Below the pieces are notes generated by a model, which was not told the origin of the DNA, searched no databases, and worked only from the letters and a program-made list of their open reading frames with translations. Of a stretch of DNA of 64,000 nt, positions 1-7,878 are shown piece after piece. Location of the stretch: assembly GCF_000153345.1 (NCBI RefSeq), contig NZ_CH724125.1:162486-226485 (forward strand), written 5' to 3'. This DNA is from Neptuniibacter caesariensis. GTDB lineage: Bacteria; Pseudomonadota; Gammaproteobacteria; Pseudomonadales; Balneatricaceae. Position 1 is the stretch's first letter; each line of letters begins with the position of its first letter. Made by a program: the position numbers and the translations under genes.

Positions 1-2
1 TG

Positions 3-299
3 GCTGCTGACCCTGATGAGCTCCGTCTGCATACTAAGCGGATTTATCTGTCTATTGCTTGCTACGATAGTGATGCCTTAGAAGGGGCATTTGCTGATTT
101 TCTGCTCGTATTAGGAAATAAAGGCCCTAAGCTTAGGCAGCGCTTATTTGAACAAGCGCGTTCGGTCATGAAACCTAAAGTACGTAATATTATTGAACGT
201 GCTATTGAGGAAGATGATCTTAGTGCGTTGAGTGAGCTATCAACCGAGCATTCGGTCTTAATTAATGGCCGTTTCCAGCCTTACAGGCTTCATGGATGA
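3..299 (+). CDS. C-terminal end of an unidentified protein (5' truncated by window edge)
   Basis: An open frame runs from the window edge to a TGA at 297-299 and gives 98 residues. It is a mostly helical, charged sequence (motifs such as KPKVRNIIERAIEEDD) with no recognisable family motif, no signal peptide and no membrane segment in the visible part. It ends 19 bases before the next gene on the same strand, so it is probably the preceding gene of the Roadblock/PAS operon. I do not recognise it. The frame is the only one open through this stretch and its codon use resembles the neighbours. Confidence 0.6.
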   Translation, partial: AADPDELRLHTKRIYLSIACYDSDALEGAFADFLLVLGNKGPKLRQRLFEQARSVMKPKVRNIIERAIEEDDLSALSELSTEHSVLINGRFQPYRLHG

Positions 300-318
300 G
301 CTCGGAAAGAGAAGCTAA

Positions 319-1776
319 ATGAAAAAGTTGAACCGCAATCAGCTAGTTAAAACAAGAAAGGTTGCTATAACGGGTTTTAGTGGGCCCAGTTTGGCAATGC
401 TCGAATATTGTTTTTCTTCCGCAGTCGATTGTGAGTTGGTTACGCTTAGCGCAGCTTCAATTGTGGTGGTCAATGGTGATCAGGCACAAAAAGAAGAAGA
501 TCTTCAGAGCCAAATCAAAGAAAAGAACCCCACATCACAATATATTGTTATCAGTGCTCGGGATCTATCCTGGCCGGGCTTTACTCTATTGAAAAAGCCG
601 CACTCTTCATCTGATCTTCTTGAGATCGTGAGGAAGTTCGAAATCGATGAATCTGAACTTGCAGATGAAAACTCTGAGTCAGAGGCTACACCTGAAAATT
701 CAGTATTAGATAAAGAAAATCTCGATTACTATCGTGGTGGGCTCTATTCACGAAAACGAAAGGGTGAGGCTCTTAAGCAAAAGCTAATCCGGGGCAATCT
801 TGTCGTTAATGCCGCAGATCGTTTGGTTCAGCAGGTCGAAGCCGATCTGAAAGCTCAGGAAGCTCAGTTACAAGAGCAGCTTAAGGCTGAGCAAGAGAAG
901 CACGATGCCATTATTAAAAAGAAAGAACAAATTCGTGAGTTAAAGCTTAAGAAAATTGCAGCTAAGAAAAAGCAGCTGGAAGAACAGAAGCAAAAGAAAA
1001 AGAAGCTTGAGCTTCAGAAGAAAAAACTTGCTGCCATTCAAAAGGCAAAACTGAAAGCCGCTAAGGAAAAGCAAAAAGCTAAAGAGGCTTCTGTAACTGA
1101 GCCTTCAGCAGTTGAAAAACCTTCAGCCGTAAAAGAACCTTCAGCGGTTCCGGTTAAAAAATATGCTAAGGAATTAACTGCTGAGCAGATACTTCAGTGT
1201 TGTGGTAATGCCGCAGATGTTAATTTCGCACGCCCAGATGAGAGGCGCAGCGTTTTTCATAACCCTGAAGGGTCATTATTAGTAGTACTGTCCGATGCCA
1301 TTGAGCTTGCGCAAAAGCAAGAGCAGCCTGTAGAGGTGACTGGCCTGCCAGGGCAGTTATTTGTGTTCCCCGAAAACAGAGAGATTTATTCTACATTCAG
1401 TGACGACTTTCTAAACCAGCTAGCATTAACGCGCTTTGGTTATGGTGAGCTTGGTTTTGAAGAAAAAACCGATTTCGAACTGAAGGAGAAGGATAAGCAT
1501 CTGGTCGAGGGAGTAGACTCGTTTGTCTGGAAGGTGGCTATCTGGACAGCGAGAGGACGTTTAATAGTCGGAATGGATCCCGAGAAAACGATGCAACTAA
1601 CAACTAAGCCTGATTTTGATGCTTTTCTACCATTGCCACATGGTGAAGAGATTAGTGAAGTATGGGCTGGTAATAGTTTGTCTGCTTTAGATGTAGCGAA
1701 GATATTGGATGTGCCACAACGTGTAGTATTTGCCTATATGTGTGGTGCATATTCGCTGGGATGGTTTCAGGTATGA
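319..1776 (+). CDS. Pseudo-receiver / coiled-coil / C-terminal winged-helix-like protein
   Basis: A 485-residue cytoplasmic protein of no named family. Residues 10-110 look like a degenerate response-regulator receiver: a hydrophobic strand at VAITGFSG, a switch-like VISARD strand, and a KKP motif followed by a terminal helix where receivers carry the conserved Lys-Pro. No clear phosphoacceptor Asp is visible, so phosphorylation is doubtful. Residues 165-265 are a Lys/Glu/Gln-rich coiled coil, and residues 270-285 a Pro/Ala/Glu linker with repeated PSAV. The C-terminal 190 residues form a separate domain ending in a helix-rich segment that resembles a small winged helix. It starts the visible complete part of a same-strand operon with two Roadblock proteins, a PAS protein and a PhnD-like protein, which suggests a scaffold or adaptor role. 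That role is inference. Confidence 0.7.
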   Translation: MKKLNRNQLVKTRKVAITGFSGPSLAMLEYCFSSAVDCELVTLSAASIVVVNGDQAQKEEDLQSQIKEKNPTSQYIVISARDLSWPGFTLLKKPHSSSDLLEIVRKFEIDESELADENSESEATPENSVLDKENLDYYRGGLYSRKRKGEALKQKLIRGNLVVNAADRLVQQVEADLKAQEAQLQEQLKAEQEKHDAIIKKKEQIRELKLKKIAAKKKQLEEQKQKKKKLELQKKKLAAIQKAKLKAAKEKQKAKEASVTEPSAVEKPSAVKEPSAVPVKKYAKELTAEQILQCCGNAADVNFARPDERRSVFHNPEGSLLVVLSDAIELAQKQEQPVEVTGLPGQLFVFPENREIYSTFSDDFLNQLALTRFGYGELGFEEKTDFELKEKDKHLVEGVDSFVWKVAIWTARGRLIVGMDPEKTMQLTTKPDFDAFLPLPHGEEISEVWAGNSLSALDVAKILDVPQRVVFAYMCGAYSLGWFQV

Positions 1777-1810
1777 AGCTGCGTAAGACGAAAGGTTTCG
1801 GAGTTTATTT

Positions 1811-2443
1811 GTGACAAGCGCAACGATACAGAATCAATTTATTCAGATCTGTCCTGCTGGGGCATTTTACGCAACCGTCGGTTCTGAACCTGATGATGCG
1901 CGTGCATTGCTGCTACAGTTATTAAGTTCAGATGTATCTTTACCATTCAGTAAAGAGCTGATCATGGAGCTCACTGATCTGGATGATGGTGAAGCAGATG
2001 AGCTTTTTGAGAAGTTATTAGATAAAAACTTCGTGAGTCTGGATAAATCACCTTCGAGAATAATTTCAGACTCAATAGAGAAGATACTGCCTGAGTTATT
2101 AAAAGGCTTATCCAGTACGGGTAAGGTTGCTCTGGCAGATGACCATGGATTTTGTTTAGGTTCATCAGGTTATGATGCAGATCACGCTGAAGCTTTATGT
2201 GCGTTGGCGGCTGACTTAAGTTCGTTGCATGAAAGGCACAGCTTATTATTGAATAGGGACCTGGCATTTATGGGAGAGTCCTGGGGGATGTTGGATCCCG
2301 TAGGTCTTAGTCAGGTTGGATTTTGGGTAATTCATCTGGGGCATCAGCGCTTTGTTTTGATCATTGATCAGATGCCGCGCCTAAACCAGAGTAATTATGT
2401 GGATTTGTTAAGTGTTTTGGCCAGACGTTATCTGGATTATTGA
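1811..2443 (+). CDS. Winged-helix plus divergent Roadblock/LC7-like protein
   Basis: A 210-residue protein starting at GTG 1811. Residues 20-80 form a helical N-terminal domain similar in layout to the end of the upstream protein. Residues 90-210 follow the Roadblock/LC7 pattern: helix, strand (KVALADDHGFCLGSSGY), long helix rich in Ala/Leu (DHAEALCALAADLSSLHER), then strands ending in FVLIIDQM and a final helix. In the Roadblock family this fold regulates small Ras-like GTPases or acts as a dimeric scaffold. The match is weak and fold-level only. It lies 34 bases after the pseudo-receiver gene and 65 bases before a clearer Roadblock protein, so the two may form a heterodimer. Confidence 0.6.
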   Translation: MTSATIQNQFIQICPAGAFYATVGSEPDDARALLLQLLSSDVSLPFSKELIMELTDLDDGEADELFEKLLDKNFVSLDKSPSRIISDSIEKILPELLKGLSSTGKVALADDHGFCLGSSGYDADHAEALCALAADLSSLHERHSLLLNRDLAFMGESWGMLDPVGLSQVGFWVIHLGHQRFVLIIDQMPRLNQSNYVDLLSVLARRYLDY

Positions 2444-2508
2444 TACGAATCATTGTTAGTTTTTCAGATAACTGTATTTTTAACGCCTTACATTAAAGGA
2501 GTATGTAT

Positions 2509-2871
2509 ATGCGCTCAGAAATGTTGACCTCTATTTTGAGTGACCTTAACGGCACTTCAGCTGAGATTGAAGCGTCTGCGGTAATCTCAACAGATGGTCT
2601 GATGATCGCAGCCCTGTTGCCAGCAGGTTTGGATGAAGACCGTGTTGGTGCTATGAGTGCAGCAATGCTTTCACTAGGTGAACGTACAGCGAGTGAGCTG
2701 GCGCGAGGAGAGCTTGAGCAGGTGCTGGTTAAGGGTGATGAGGGCTATATCCTCATGACTCATGCAAATGATGAATCTGTATTGACTGTTGTGGCAAAGC
2801 CAAATGCTCGTCTTGGTCTTATTTTCCTGGATGTTAAGCGTGCTGCAGAAGCGATTGGTAAGATTCTGTAA
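2509..2871 (+). CDS. Roadblock/LC7 domain protein (MglB-like)
   Basis: A 120-residue single-domain protein with the Roadblock/LC7 layout: N-terminal helix, strand ASAVISTDGLMIAALLP, long central helix with MSAAMLSLGERTASEL, strands around YILMTHANDESVLTVVA, and a terminal helix. MglB-type proteins of this size are GTPase-activating partners of MglA and set polarity in motile bacteria; others are dimeric scaffolds. No MglA-like GTPase is visible in this window. The start is ATG 2509 rather than ATG 2503, because the AAAGGAG ribosome site ends at 2501, only one base before 2503 but seven bases before 2509. It is followed after 26 bases by the PAS gene. Confidence 0.8.
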   Translation: MRSEMLTSILSDLNGTSAEIEASAVISTDGLMIAALLPAGLDEDRVGAMSAAMLSLGERTASELARGELEQVLVKGDEGYILMTHANDESVLTVVAKPNARLGLIFLDVKRAAEAIGKIL

Positions 2872-2897
2872 GTTATAAATAAACACTAGGAAGGTTG

Positions 2898-3359
2898 ATG
2901 TCAGAACAGGATAGTACTGATGTTCGTGAAGTTGTCATCAATTACTATGATGGTACATCGCGTACAGCTAAAATCTACGACCGTGAAATTCCGTATCCCG
3001 AAGGAAAGTTAATTGTTTCTCGTACGGACACTAAAGGGATTATCACACATGCAAACCAGGCATTTGTTGACATGTCTGGTTATTCACAAGACGAATTAAT
3101 AGGTAAAAATCACTATATTCTTCGTCATCCTGATATGCCATCTGTTGCCTTTGCAGGTCTATGGGAAACCATAGAAGCAGGTAATAAATGGCATGGCTAT
3201 GTTAAAAATCTTCGTAAAGATGGTGCTTATTACTGGGTTAAAGCCACGGTAATACCCAATATCCGTAATGGTGTTGTGGTTGGCTACACCTCCGTAAGGC
3301 GCAAGCCTTCGCGTAGCAAAATTGCTGAGAGCGAAGCTTTATACAAAACACTCATGTAG
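2898..3359 (+). CDS. Aer-type PAS domain protein (probable flavin redox sensor)
   Basis: A 153-residue protein that is essentially one PAS domain of the aerotaxis (Aer) type. It keeps the Aer-like landmarks: ITHANQAFVDMSGY, the RHPDMP motif, LWETI, WHGYVKNLRKDG, YYWVKA and GYTSVR. In Aer this domain binds FAD and reads redox or oxygen state. There is no output domain, so the signal must pass to a partner, plausibly the Roadblock or pseudo-receiver proteins of the same operon. The start is ATG 2898, preceded by AGGAAGG at 2888-2894; an upstream in-frame TTG at 2895 is less likely. FAD binding is inferred from family similarity. Confidence 0.8.
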   Translation: MSEQDSTDVREVVINYYDGTSRTAKIYDREIPYPEGKLIVSRTDTKGIITHANQAFVDMSGYSQDELIGKNHYILRHPDMPSVAFAGLWETIEAGNKWHGYVKNLRKDGAYYWVKATVIPNIRNGVVVGYTSVRRKPSRSKIAESEALYKTLM

Positions 3360-3369
3360 AGGTGCTGTC

Positions 3370-4116
3370 TTGATTCTTAACTTAACCGTAAGTCCAGATT
3401 TTGCACCGGATCATATATCCGGGTGGTATATTTTTAACACCTGGTTACAACGTCAGCTCGGTACCCGAGTTCATCTTGAGTTATATGACTGCTTTGATAA
3501 GCAACGTGAAGATATCAAAGCAGGTAAATTTGATCTGGTTTATGCCAATCCTTTCGATGCTTCGATGCTAGTTCGTGAACTCGGTTTCAAAGCGGTTGTT
3601 CGCCCATTAGCAAAGCCTGATGAAACGATTATAGCGACTAATGCTGAATCGACTATTAACAACGTTGAAGACTTGCAGCCGGGCTGTCAGTTAGTGGCGA
3701 CAGATGATCCTGATGTTAACCGCATCGGTATGATCATGCTTGAGCCAGCTGATTTGGATGGTGACAATACCAAGTTGAAGACAGTAGATAGTTATATCAT
3801 TGTTGCTAAACATCTTTTAAACCAACAGGCTGACGCAGGTTTCTTCTTAAAGGATGCTTATGATGAGCTTTCTGATCTTATCAAGAACCAGATGAAGGTA
3901 TTGGTGAGTAGTGAGATCAGTGTTGTGCATCATGCATTGTTGGTTGGTCCTAAGCTTCAGCAATATATTCCTCAGATACAGAAGTTTCTGCTCAATATGT
4001 CTTCCAATGAAAAAGGCAAAGGGGTCCTGGAAAGTATGGATCTTGATGGCTGGGAGGTTATGACGGATGAAGAAACTGAATTTATGATCGATTTGATTGA
4101 TACACTTATCGATTAA
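3370..4116 (+). CDS. PhnD/PhnD-like phosphate-phosphonate-type periplasmic-binding fold protein
   Basis: About 248 residues with the type II periplasmic-binding fold of the PhnD/PtxB group: an LxxxxSPDFAP opening, DCFDKQREDIKAGKFDLVYANPFDASML (the signature FDLVYANP region at about residue 55), then the hinge and second lobe. No signal peptide is visible, whichever start is used, so the protein is probably cytoplasmic and not part of a transporter; no permease or ATPase is nearby. An ATG at 3322 would overlap the PAS gene by 38 bases, whereas TTG 3370 has an AGAGGTG ribosome site just upstream and fits the domain start, so TTG is preferred. It is the last gene before the terminator at 4115-4141. 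A sensory ligand-binding role in the Roadblock/PAS operon is inference. Confidence 0.7.
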   Translation: MILNLTVSPDFAPDHISGWYIFNTWLQRQLGTRVHLELYDCFDKQREDIKAGKFDLVYANPFDASMLVRELGFKAVVRPLAKPDETIIATNAESTINNVEDLQPGCQLVATDDPDVNRIGMIMLEPADLDGDNTKLKTVDSYIIVAKHLLNQQADAGFFLKDAYDELSDLIKNQMKVLVSSEISVVHHALLVGPKLQQYIPQIQKFLLNMSSNEKGKGVLESMDLDGWEVMTDEETEFMIDLIDTLID

Positions 4117-4141
4117 AAAAGCGGCGTAAGCCGCTTTTTTT
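4115..4141. terminator. Bidirectional Rho-independent terminator
   Basis: A GCGGC stem (4121-4125), GTAA loop and GCCGC (4130-4134) are flanked by an A-run on the left and a T-run on the right, so the structure can end transcription from both converging operons, the PAS/PhnD operon on + and the hydrogenase operon on -. Confidence 0.9.
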
Positions 4142-4148
4142 ATATGGC

Positions 4149-4451
4149 TTACAACACGGACGAGAAACCTTCAAACTTTGGCGGGTCAAGGTAAATATCG
4201 GTTGCTGGCTTAGCGTTAGCATGGGCCTTCCTGAATGCTTCGGATTTCGTCCACTCTCGGAACGCAGTCTCTGAATCCCAAACACTGTGCGATATAAAAA
4301 GAGTGCATTCGTCATCGGTTGCACCCTGCATTAGGTTGAAGTCTTTGAAGCCAGGTACTTCATCTAGAAATGTTTCGCGATTTTTCCATATCTCTATGAA
4401 ATCACTTTCTTTACCTGGTTTTATTTTGAATCGGTTCATGGCGATAAACAT
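4149..4451 (-). CDS. IsdG-type heme-degrading monooxygenase (ABM fold)
   Basis: A 100-residue protein of the antibiotic-biosynthesis-monooxygenase fold. It carries the three residues of the IsdG/IsdI heme-degradation triad at matching spacing: Asn6, Trp67 and His77 (IsdG: Asn7, Trp67, His77). It also keeps the family landmarks FKIKPGKESDFIEIW, a W-x2-R pair, VPGFKDFNLM and SHSVWDSETAFREW. IsdG proteins bind heme and open the ring using an external electron donor. The gene lies 8 bases after the Rieske-GGDEF-EAL gene with its own AAGGA ribosome site, so it is the last gene of the hydrogenase operon. Heme as substrate is inferred from the triad; the protein could also be a heme-binding accessory or another small monooxygenase. 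Confidence 0.75.
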   Translation of the reverse strand: MFIAMNRFKIKPGKESDFIEIWKNRETFLDEVPGFKDFNLMQGATDDECTLFISHSVWDSETAFREWTKSEAFRKAHANAKPATDIYLDPPKFEGFSSVL

Positions 4452-4459
4452 AACAATCC

Positions 4460-7414
4460 TTATGAATCAGCTTTACCTAATAATGCGATGAATTCAGATG
4501 AAGCAACAGGTCTGGAGATAAGATAGCCCTGAGCCTCGTGACAGCCAAGCCTTTTAAGTAATTCAAGTTGCTCTGTTTCTTCAACGCCTTCAGCAATAAC
4601 TGTCTTGTTCAGTATTTTGCCTAAATGAATGATAGATTCAATGATGCCGCGTGCTTCATTGGAGTGTTGGATATCGCTAACAAAACTACGGTCTATTTTG
4701 ACTCGATCTATAGGTAAAGAGGCAAGGTAGGAGAGGGAGGAATAGCCAGTTCCGAAATCATCCATTGCCAAAGTGATGTTCATTGCTTTTATCGCTGACA
4801 ATTGGCTGTTAGAAAACTCAGGATCGGACATGGCTGCTGTTTCAGTGATCTCCAGTTCCAGGTATTCACTGTGAACCTGATAGTGCTCAAGCGCTTTCTT
4901 GATATCTTGGACCAGATTAACGTCTTTCAATTGAACGGCTGACAGGTTCACTGCAATTTTAGGAATTTTATAACCTTTCTGGCACCAGTCTTTGATTAAT
5001 TGCAGGGCTTGATTTAAAACCCAGTTCCCTAATTCAATGATCTGACCGCTCTTTTCTGCAATAGGGATAAACTCAGCTGGAGAGACCTGACCAATCTCGG
5101 TGCTATGCCACCTCAGAAGTGCTTCCGCTCCGACAATATGGCCCGTGTGAATCTCTATTTTGGGTTGGAGCAGTAAATTAAGCTCATTGTTATTAATGGC
5201 GTTATGAAGATGGCTCTCGATAAGTCGTTTGCGCTGGATACTAAGTTGTAAGTCATGGTCGAAGAACTTGTAGTGGCTACCTGAAATGGCTTTGGCTTCA
5301 TACATTGCCATATCCGCATTACTAAGGAGCATACCGGTTTCTAGCCCGTCTTCCGGTATTAGTGTTATACCTATGCTGATACCTATATGAAGCAGGTGGT
5401 CGTCTACCCGGAAGGGTGTGGTTATTGCGTTAATGACCTTTTCAGCAAGTACTGAGGGCTCGTGTTTAGATTTGATCCCTCTTTGTATGATGGCAAACTC
5501 ATCACCGCCTAATCGAGCAATGACATCTGTAATAGAGATGCATTGCTCCAGACGTTTAGCCACCAGTTGCAGAAGAAAGTCGCCACTTAAATGCCCCAGC
5601 GTGTCATTTACATCTTTGAAATTATCCAGATCCATAAACAGAACGGCGGAAAAGCAGTGATTGTTTCGGGCATCATCGATCGCACTATCCATTTCAGCGA
5701 GGAGCACAGGTCGATTGGGTAGTTTAGTTAGGAGGTCGTGTTCGGCCTGGTATCTTAGTTGACGCTCTGCTTCTTTTTGCTTCGTGATATCTGATTTCAA
5801 CGAGAGATAATGACTTATTGCCCCAGTTTCGTCATGAATAGGGCTTATAGACATAGACTGCCAGAATTTCTCACCAGACTTTTTCCTGTTTATGATTTCG
5901 CCTTTCCAGCAGTTATCTTTCTTTATGGTTTCCCATAAATTTCTATAGAACTCAGCCGACATCTCACCCGATTGTACAATGCTACTTTTTCGGCCAATGG
6001 CTTCTTCAGGAAGGTAGCCTGTGTTTTCCGTAAACATAGGGTTTACGTACACTATGATTCCATCTGTATCGGTGATTATGACTTCGTTAGTGCTCTGTTC
6101 TACTGTTGAGGAGAGTAGGCGGATATGCTCCTCATCCCTTCGACTCTGTGTGATATCTCTTGTCGAAATAACAAAGCCTCCTGAAGGCGTAGGGGAGGAT
6201 TCGCATTCAACGATTGATCCGTTGACCTGGTGTTGTATCCAGCGATACTTTTCTCTTAAAAGCTGGCTGCTGGATGGTTGAAGTTGCGCATTTTGAACCA
6301 GCGTATTTTGGGTAAACAGATCTTGATATCGGGCTCCCAAATCAATGTTTTGCAAATTTGATTGAGCTATTTGTGAGAACTGCTCATTCCAGATCAGAAG
6401 GTCGCCTTGCTCATCGAACATTGCCACACCTTGAACCAGTGTGGCTAAGGTGCTCTTTAAGAGAAGAATATGCTGTTCAAGGTCTTTTTGACGTCTAACC
6501 TTCTCTTTTTCTTTTAGGAGTGAGATATCGGTAGCTGATAGAATCAGGCCTTCTTCTTTGCCCTGGTGATTAAAAAGAAGGGTGCCTCGCAGCAGAAATG
6601 AGCGCTCATCTTTTATTTCTGCCTGATCAGATAGGTTTCGGAATTTGATCTCTTGTTCAAAGCCTTTTTCGCGATAAATTGCACGATACAGATAAGGGCG
6701 GCTATCCCAGTTTTTTATTGGGAAGTTTTCTGATATTTCGTTGAGGGCTTCTTGGCACAGTAATTCATCTGGAGAACGACCGACTAAATCTCTTATTCGA
6801 ACACCTAGAATATCCGCTGCATAGCGATTTGCACGGGTGATCCGTCCAACGTTATCCGTAACAACGATGAACTCTTCTATTGAATTCATGACCCCGGCAA
6901 TGAGTTCATTGACTAAAACCAGGTGTTGGTTACTTTCTTCAAGTTCTACTTTTTGATGCTCAACCTGGCTGAGCATCGCATCCATTGATTCAAGATTCGA
7001 TAGAACTTTCTTCTGCAGCGCGTTGTTTACCGCTTTAAGCACAGCTGTTTCATCAGAATCATCGGCGGAACATAAACCGCTCTCGATGTTCTTTGTGGCG
7101 ATGAGTTCTGGTTTCTTAACTCTGAACGTCTCGCCCAGACGTGTTACTTTCATGGATTTTTCACAGCTAAGCAGGTCCGTTTCCTGACCATGTTTGGGGC
7201 AGATCAACTTTCCTGAGTCAGTTATCTTTGCCTCTAGTAGTGAGGCGTGGGCATGTTCACAGTAAAGGGGGAGTGCATAGAAATCGGTTCCGTATTCAAC
7301 AACCAGAAGCGGTTTGCTTTGATCATCGGCATGAGTTACCCAGCGAGTTTCACCTTCGACCACAACCTCTTTTTCTATGCTAAGGCCTTGTTTAATAATA
7401 TCTGGAGCTAGCAT
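4460..7414 (-). CDS. Rieske-PAS-PAS-PAS-GGDEF-EAL c-di-GMP turnover protein
   Basis: A 984-residue cytoplasmic protein with no membrane segment. Residues 10-100 are a Rieske [2Fe-2S] domain with the full ligand set C52-x-H54 and C72-x2-H75. Residues 110-165 are a helical linker/coiled coil, followed by three PAS-like domains (about 165-290, 310-425, 430-550), a GGDEF domain with intact GGDEF near residue 635, and an EAL domain with intact EAL near 762 and DDFGTGYSSLSYL. No RxxD inhibitory site is seen before GGDEF. It should bind an Fe-S cluster and make or degrade c-di-GMP. It overlaps the hydrogenase endopeptidase gene by 7 bases, with AGGAGG seven bases before its ATG, so it is translated with the hydrogenase. 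The likely role is to receive redox state from the hydrogenase. The Rieske-to-cyclase fusion is what makes it unusual. Confidence 0.9.
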   Translation of the reverse strand: MLAPDIIKQGLSIEKEVVVEGETRWVTHADDQSKPLLVVEYGTDFYALPLYCEHAHASLLEAKITDSGKLICPKHGQETDLLSCEKSMKVTRLGETFRVKKPELIATKNIESGLCSADDSDETAVLKAVNNALQKKVLSNLESMDAMLSQVEHQKVELEESNQHLVLVNELIAGVMNSIEEFIVVTDNVGRITRANRYAADILGVRIRDLVGRSPDELLCQEALNEISENFPIKNWDSRPYLYRAIYREKGFEQEIKFRNLSDQAEIKDERSFLLRGTLLFNHQGKEEGLILSATDISLLKEKEKVRRQKDLEQHILLLKSTLATLVQGVAMFDEQGDLLIWNEQFSQIAQSNLQNIDLGARYQDLFTQNTLVQNAQLQPSSSQLLREKYRWIQHQVNGSIVECESSPTPSGGFVISTRDITQSRRDEEHIRLLSSTVEQSTNEVIITDTDGIIVYVNPMFTENTGYLPEEAIGRKSSIVQSGEMSAEFYRNLWETIKKDNCWKGEIINRKKSGEKFWQSMSISPIHDETGAISHYLSLKSDITKQKEAERQLRYQAEHDLLTKLPNRPVLLAEMDSAIDDARNNHCFSAVLFMDLDNFKDVNDTLGHLSGDFLLQLVAKRLEQCISITDVIARLGGDEFAIIQRGIKSKHEPSVLAEKVINAITTPFRVDDHLLHIGISIGITLIPEDGLETGMLLSNADMAMYEAKAISGSHYKFFDHDLQLSIQRKRLIESHLHNAINNNELNLLLQPKIEIHTGHIVGAEALLRWHSTEIGQVSPAEFIPIAEKSGQIIELGNWVLNQALQLIKDWCQKGYKIPKIAVNLSAVQLKDVNLVQDIKKALEHYQVHSEYLELEITETAAMSDPEFSNSQLSAIKAMNITLAMDDFGTGYSSLSYLASLPIDRVKIDRSFVSDIQHSNEARGIIESIIHLGKILNKTVIAEGVEETEQLELLKRLGCHEAQGYLISRPVASSEFIALLGKADS

Positions 7415-7878
7415 AAAGCGACCTCCTGATCTGTTAGGCTTGATCTAATTGTTAATGCTGCTTTATCCGCTTGTGCTTCAATTTCAGGAGATAGTCCGCG
7501 ATTAAAAGCAGTCACCGGCGCTACAGTGATGTAGAAAACTTCAGTAACCGGTGGTGGAAGAGGCTGGCAAAGAATGGGTAGATGTCTGATGAACTCTTCA
7601 ACCCCGCCATCGTGTAGATTTCTGCTGAAATGGTTGAGAAAGTCATTAGCTGAAGCCCAGGAAAGCTCGCCAGGTCGTTTAGTATCTGATTGATAAGCAT
7701 CAACAATAATGATTCTTTCTGCCCTGGAGATATGTTTAGGGATCAATAACGCGTTGTTAGCACAGAAATACAGCTCAGTGCATTCAGGCAGCTCGAGCTT
7801 TTGTAATGCCTCATAAACAGCAAGCCCAAAGCCATCATCACCATGCCATTCATTGCCAAAACACAGAACAATTTGCAT
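7408..7878 (-). CDS. [NiFe] hydrogenase maturation endopeptidase (HycI/HupD/HoxM family)
   Basis: A 156-residue protein of the hydrogenase large-subunit C-terminal protease family. It opens with the nickel-sensing GN-x4-DDG motif (GNEWHGDDGFG) and keeps the second Asp region (IIIVDAYQ) and a His in the NLHDGG stretch. These enzymes remove the C-terminal peptide of the large subunit after nickel insertion. Its ATG overlaps the large-subunit stop by one base (TGATG), and its 3' end overlaps the Rieske-GGDEF-EAL gene by 7 bases. The adjacent large subunit has a cleavable tail, so this is probably its dedicated protease. Confidence 0.9.
   Translation of the reverse strand: MQIVLCFGNEWHGDDGFGLAVYEALQKLELPECTELYFCANNALLIPKHISRAERIIIVDAYQSDTKRPGELSWASANDFLNHFSRNLHDGGVEEFIRHLPILCQPLPPPVTEVFYITVAPVTAFNRGLSPEIEAQADKAALTIRSSLTDQEVALC

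Noticed and set aside
3322..3369. N-terminal 16 residues of the PhnD-like gene from ATG 3322 as a signal peptide
   Set aside because: The segment is basic with no hydrophobic core and overlaps the PAS gene.
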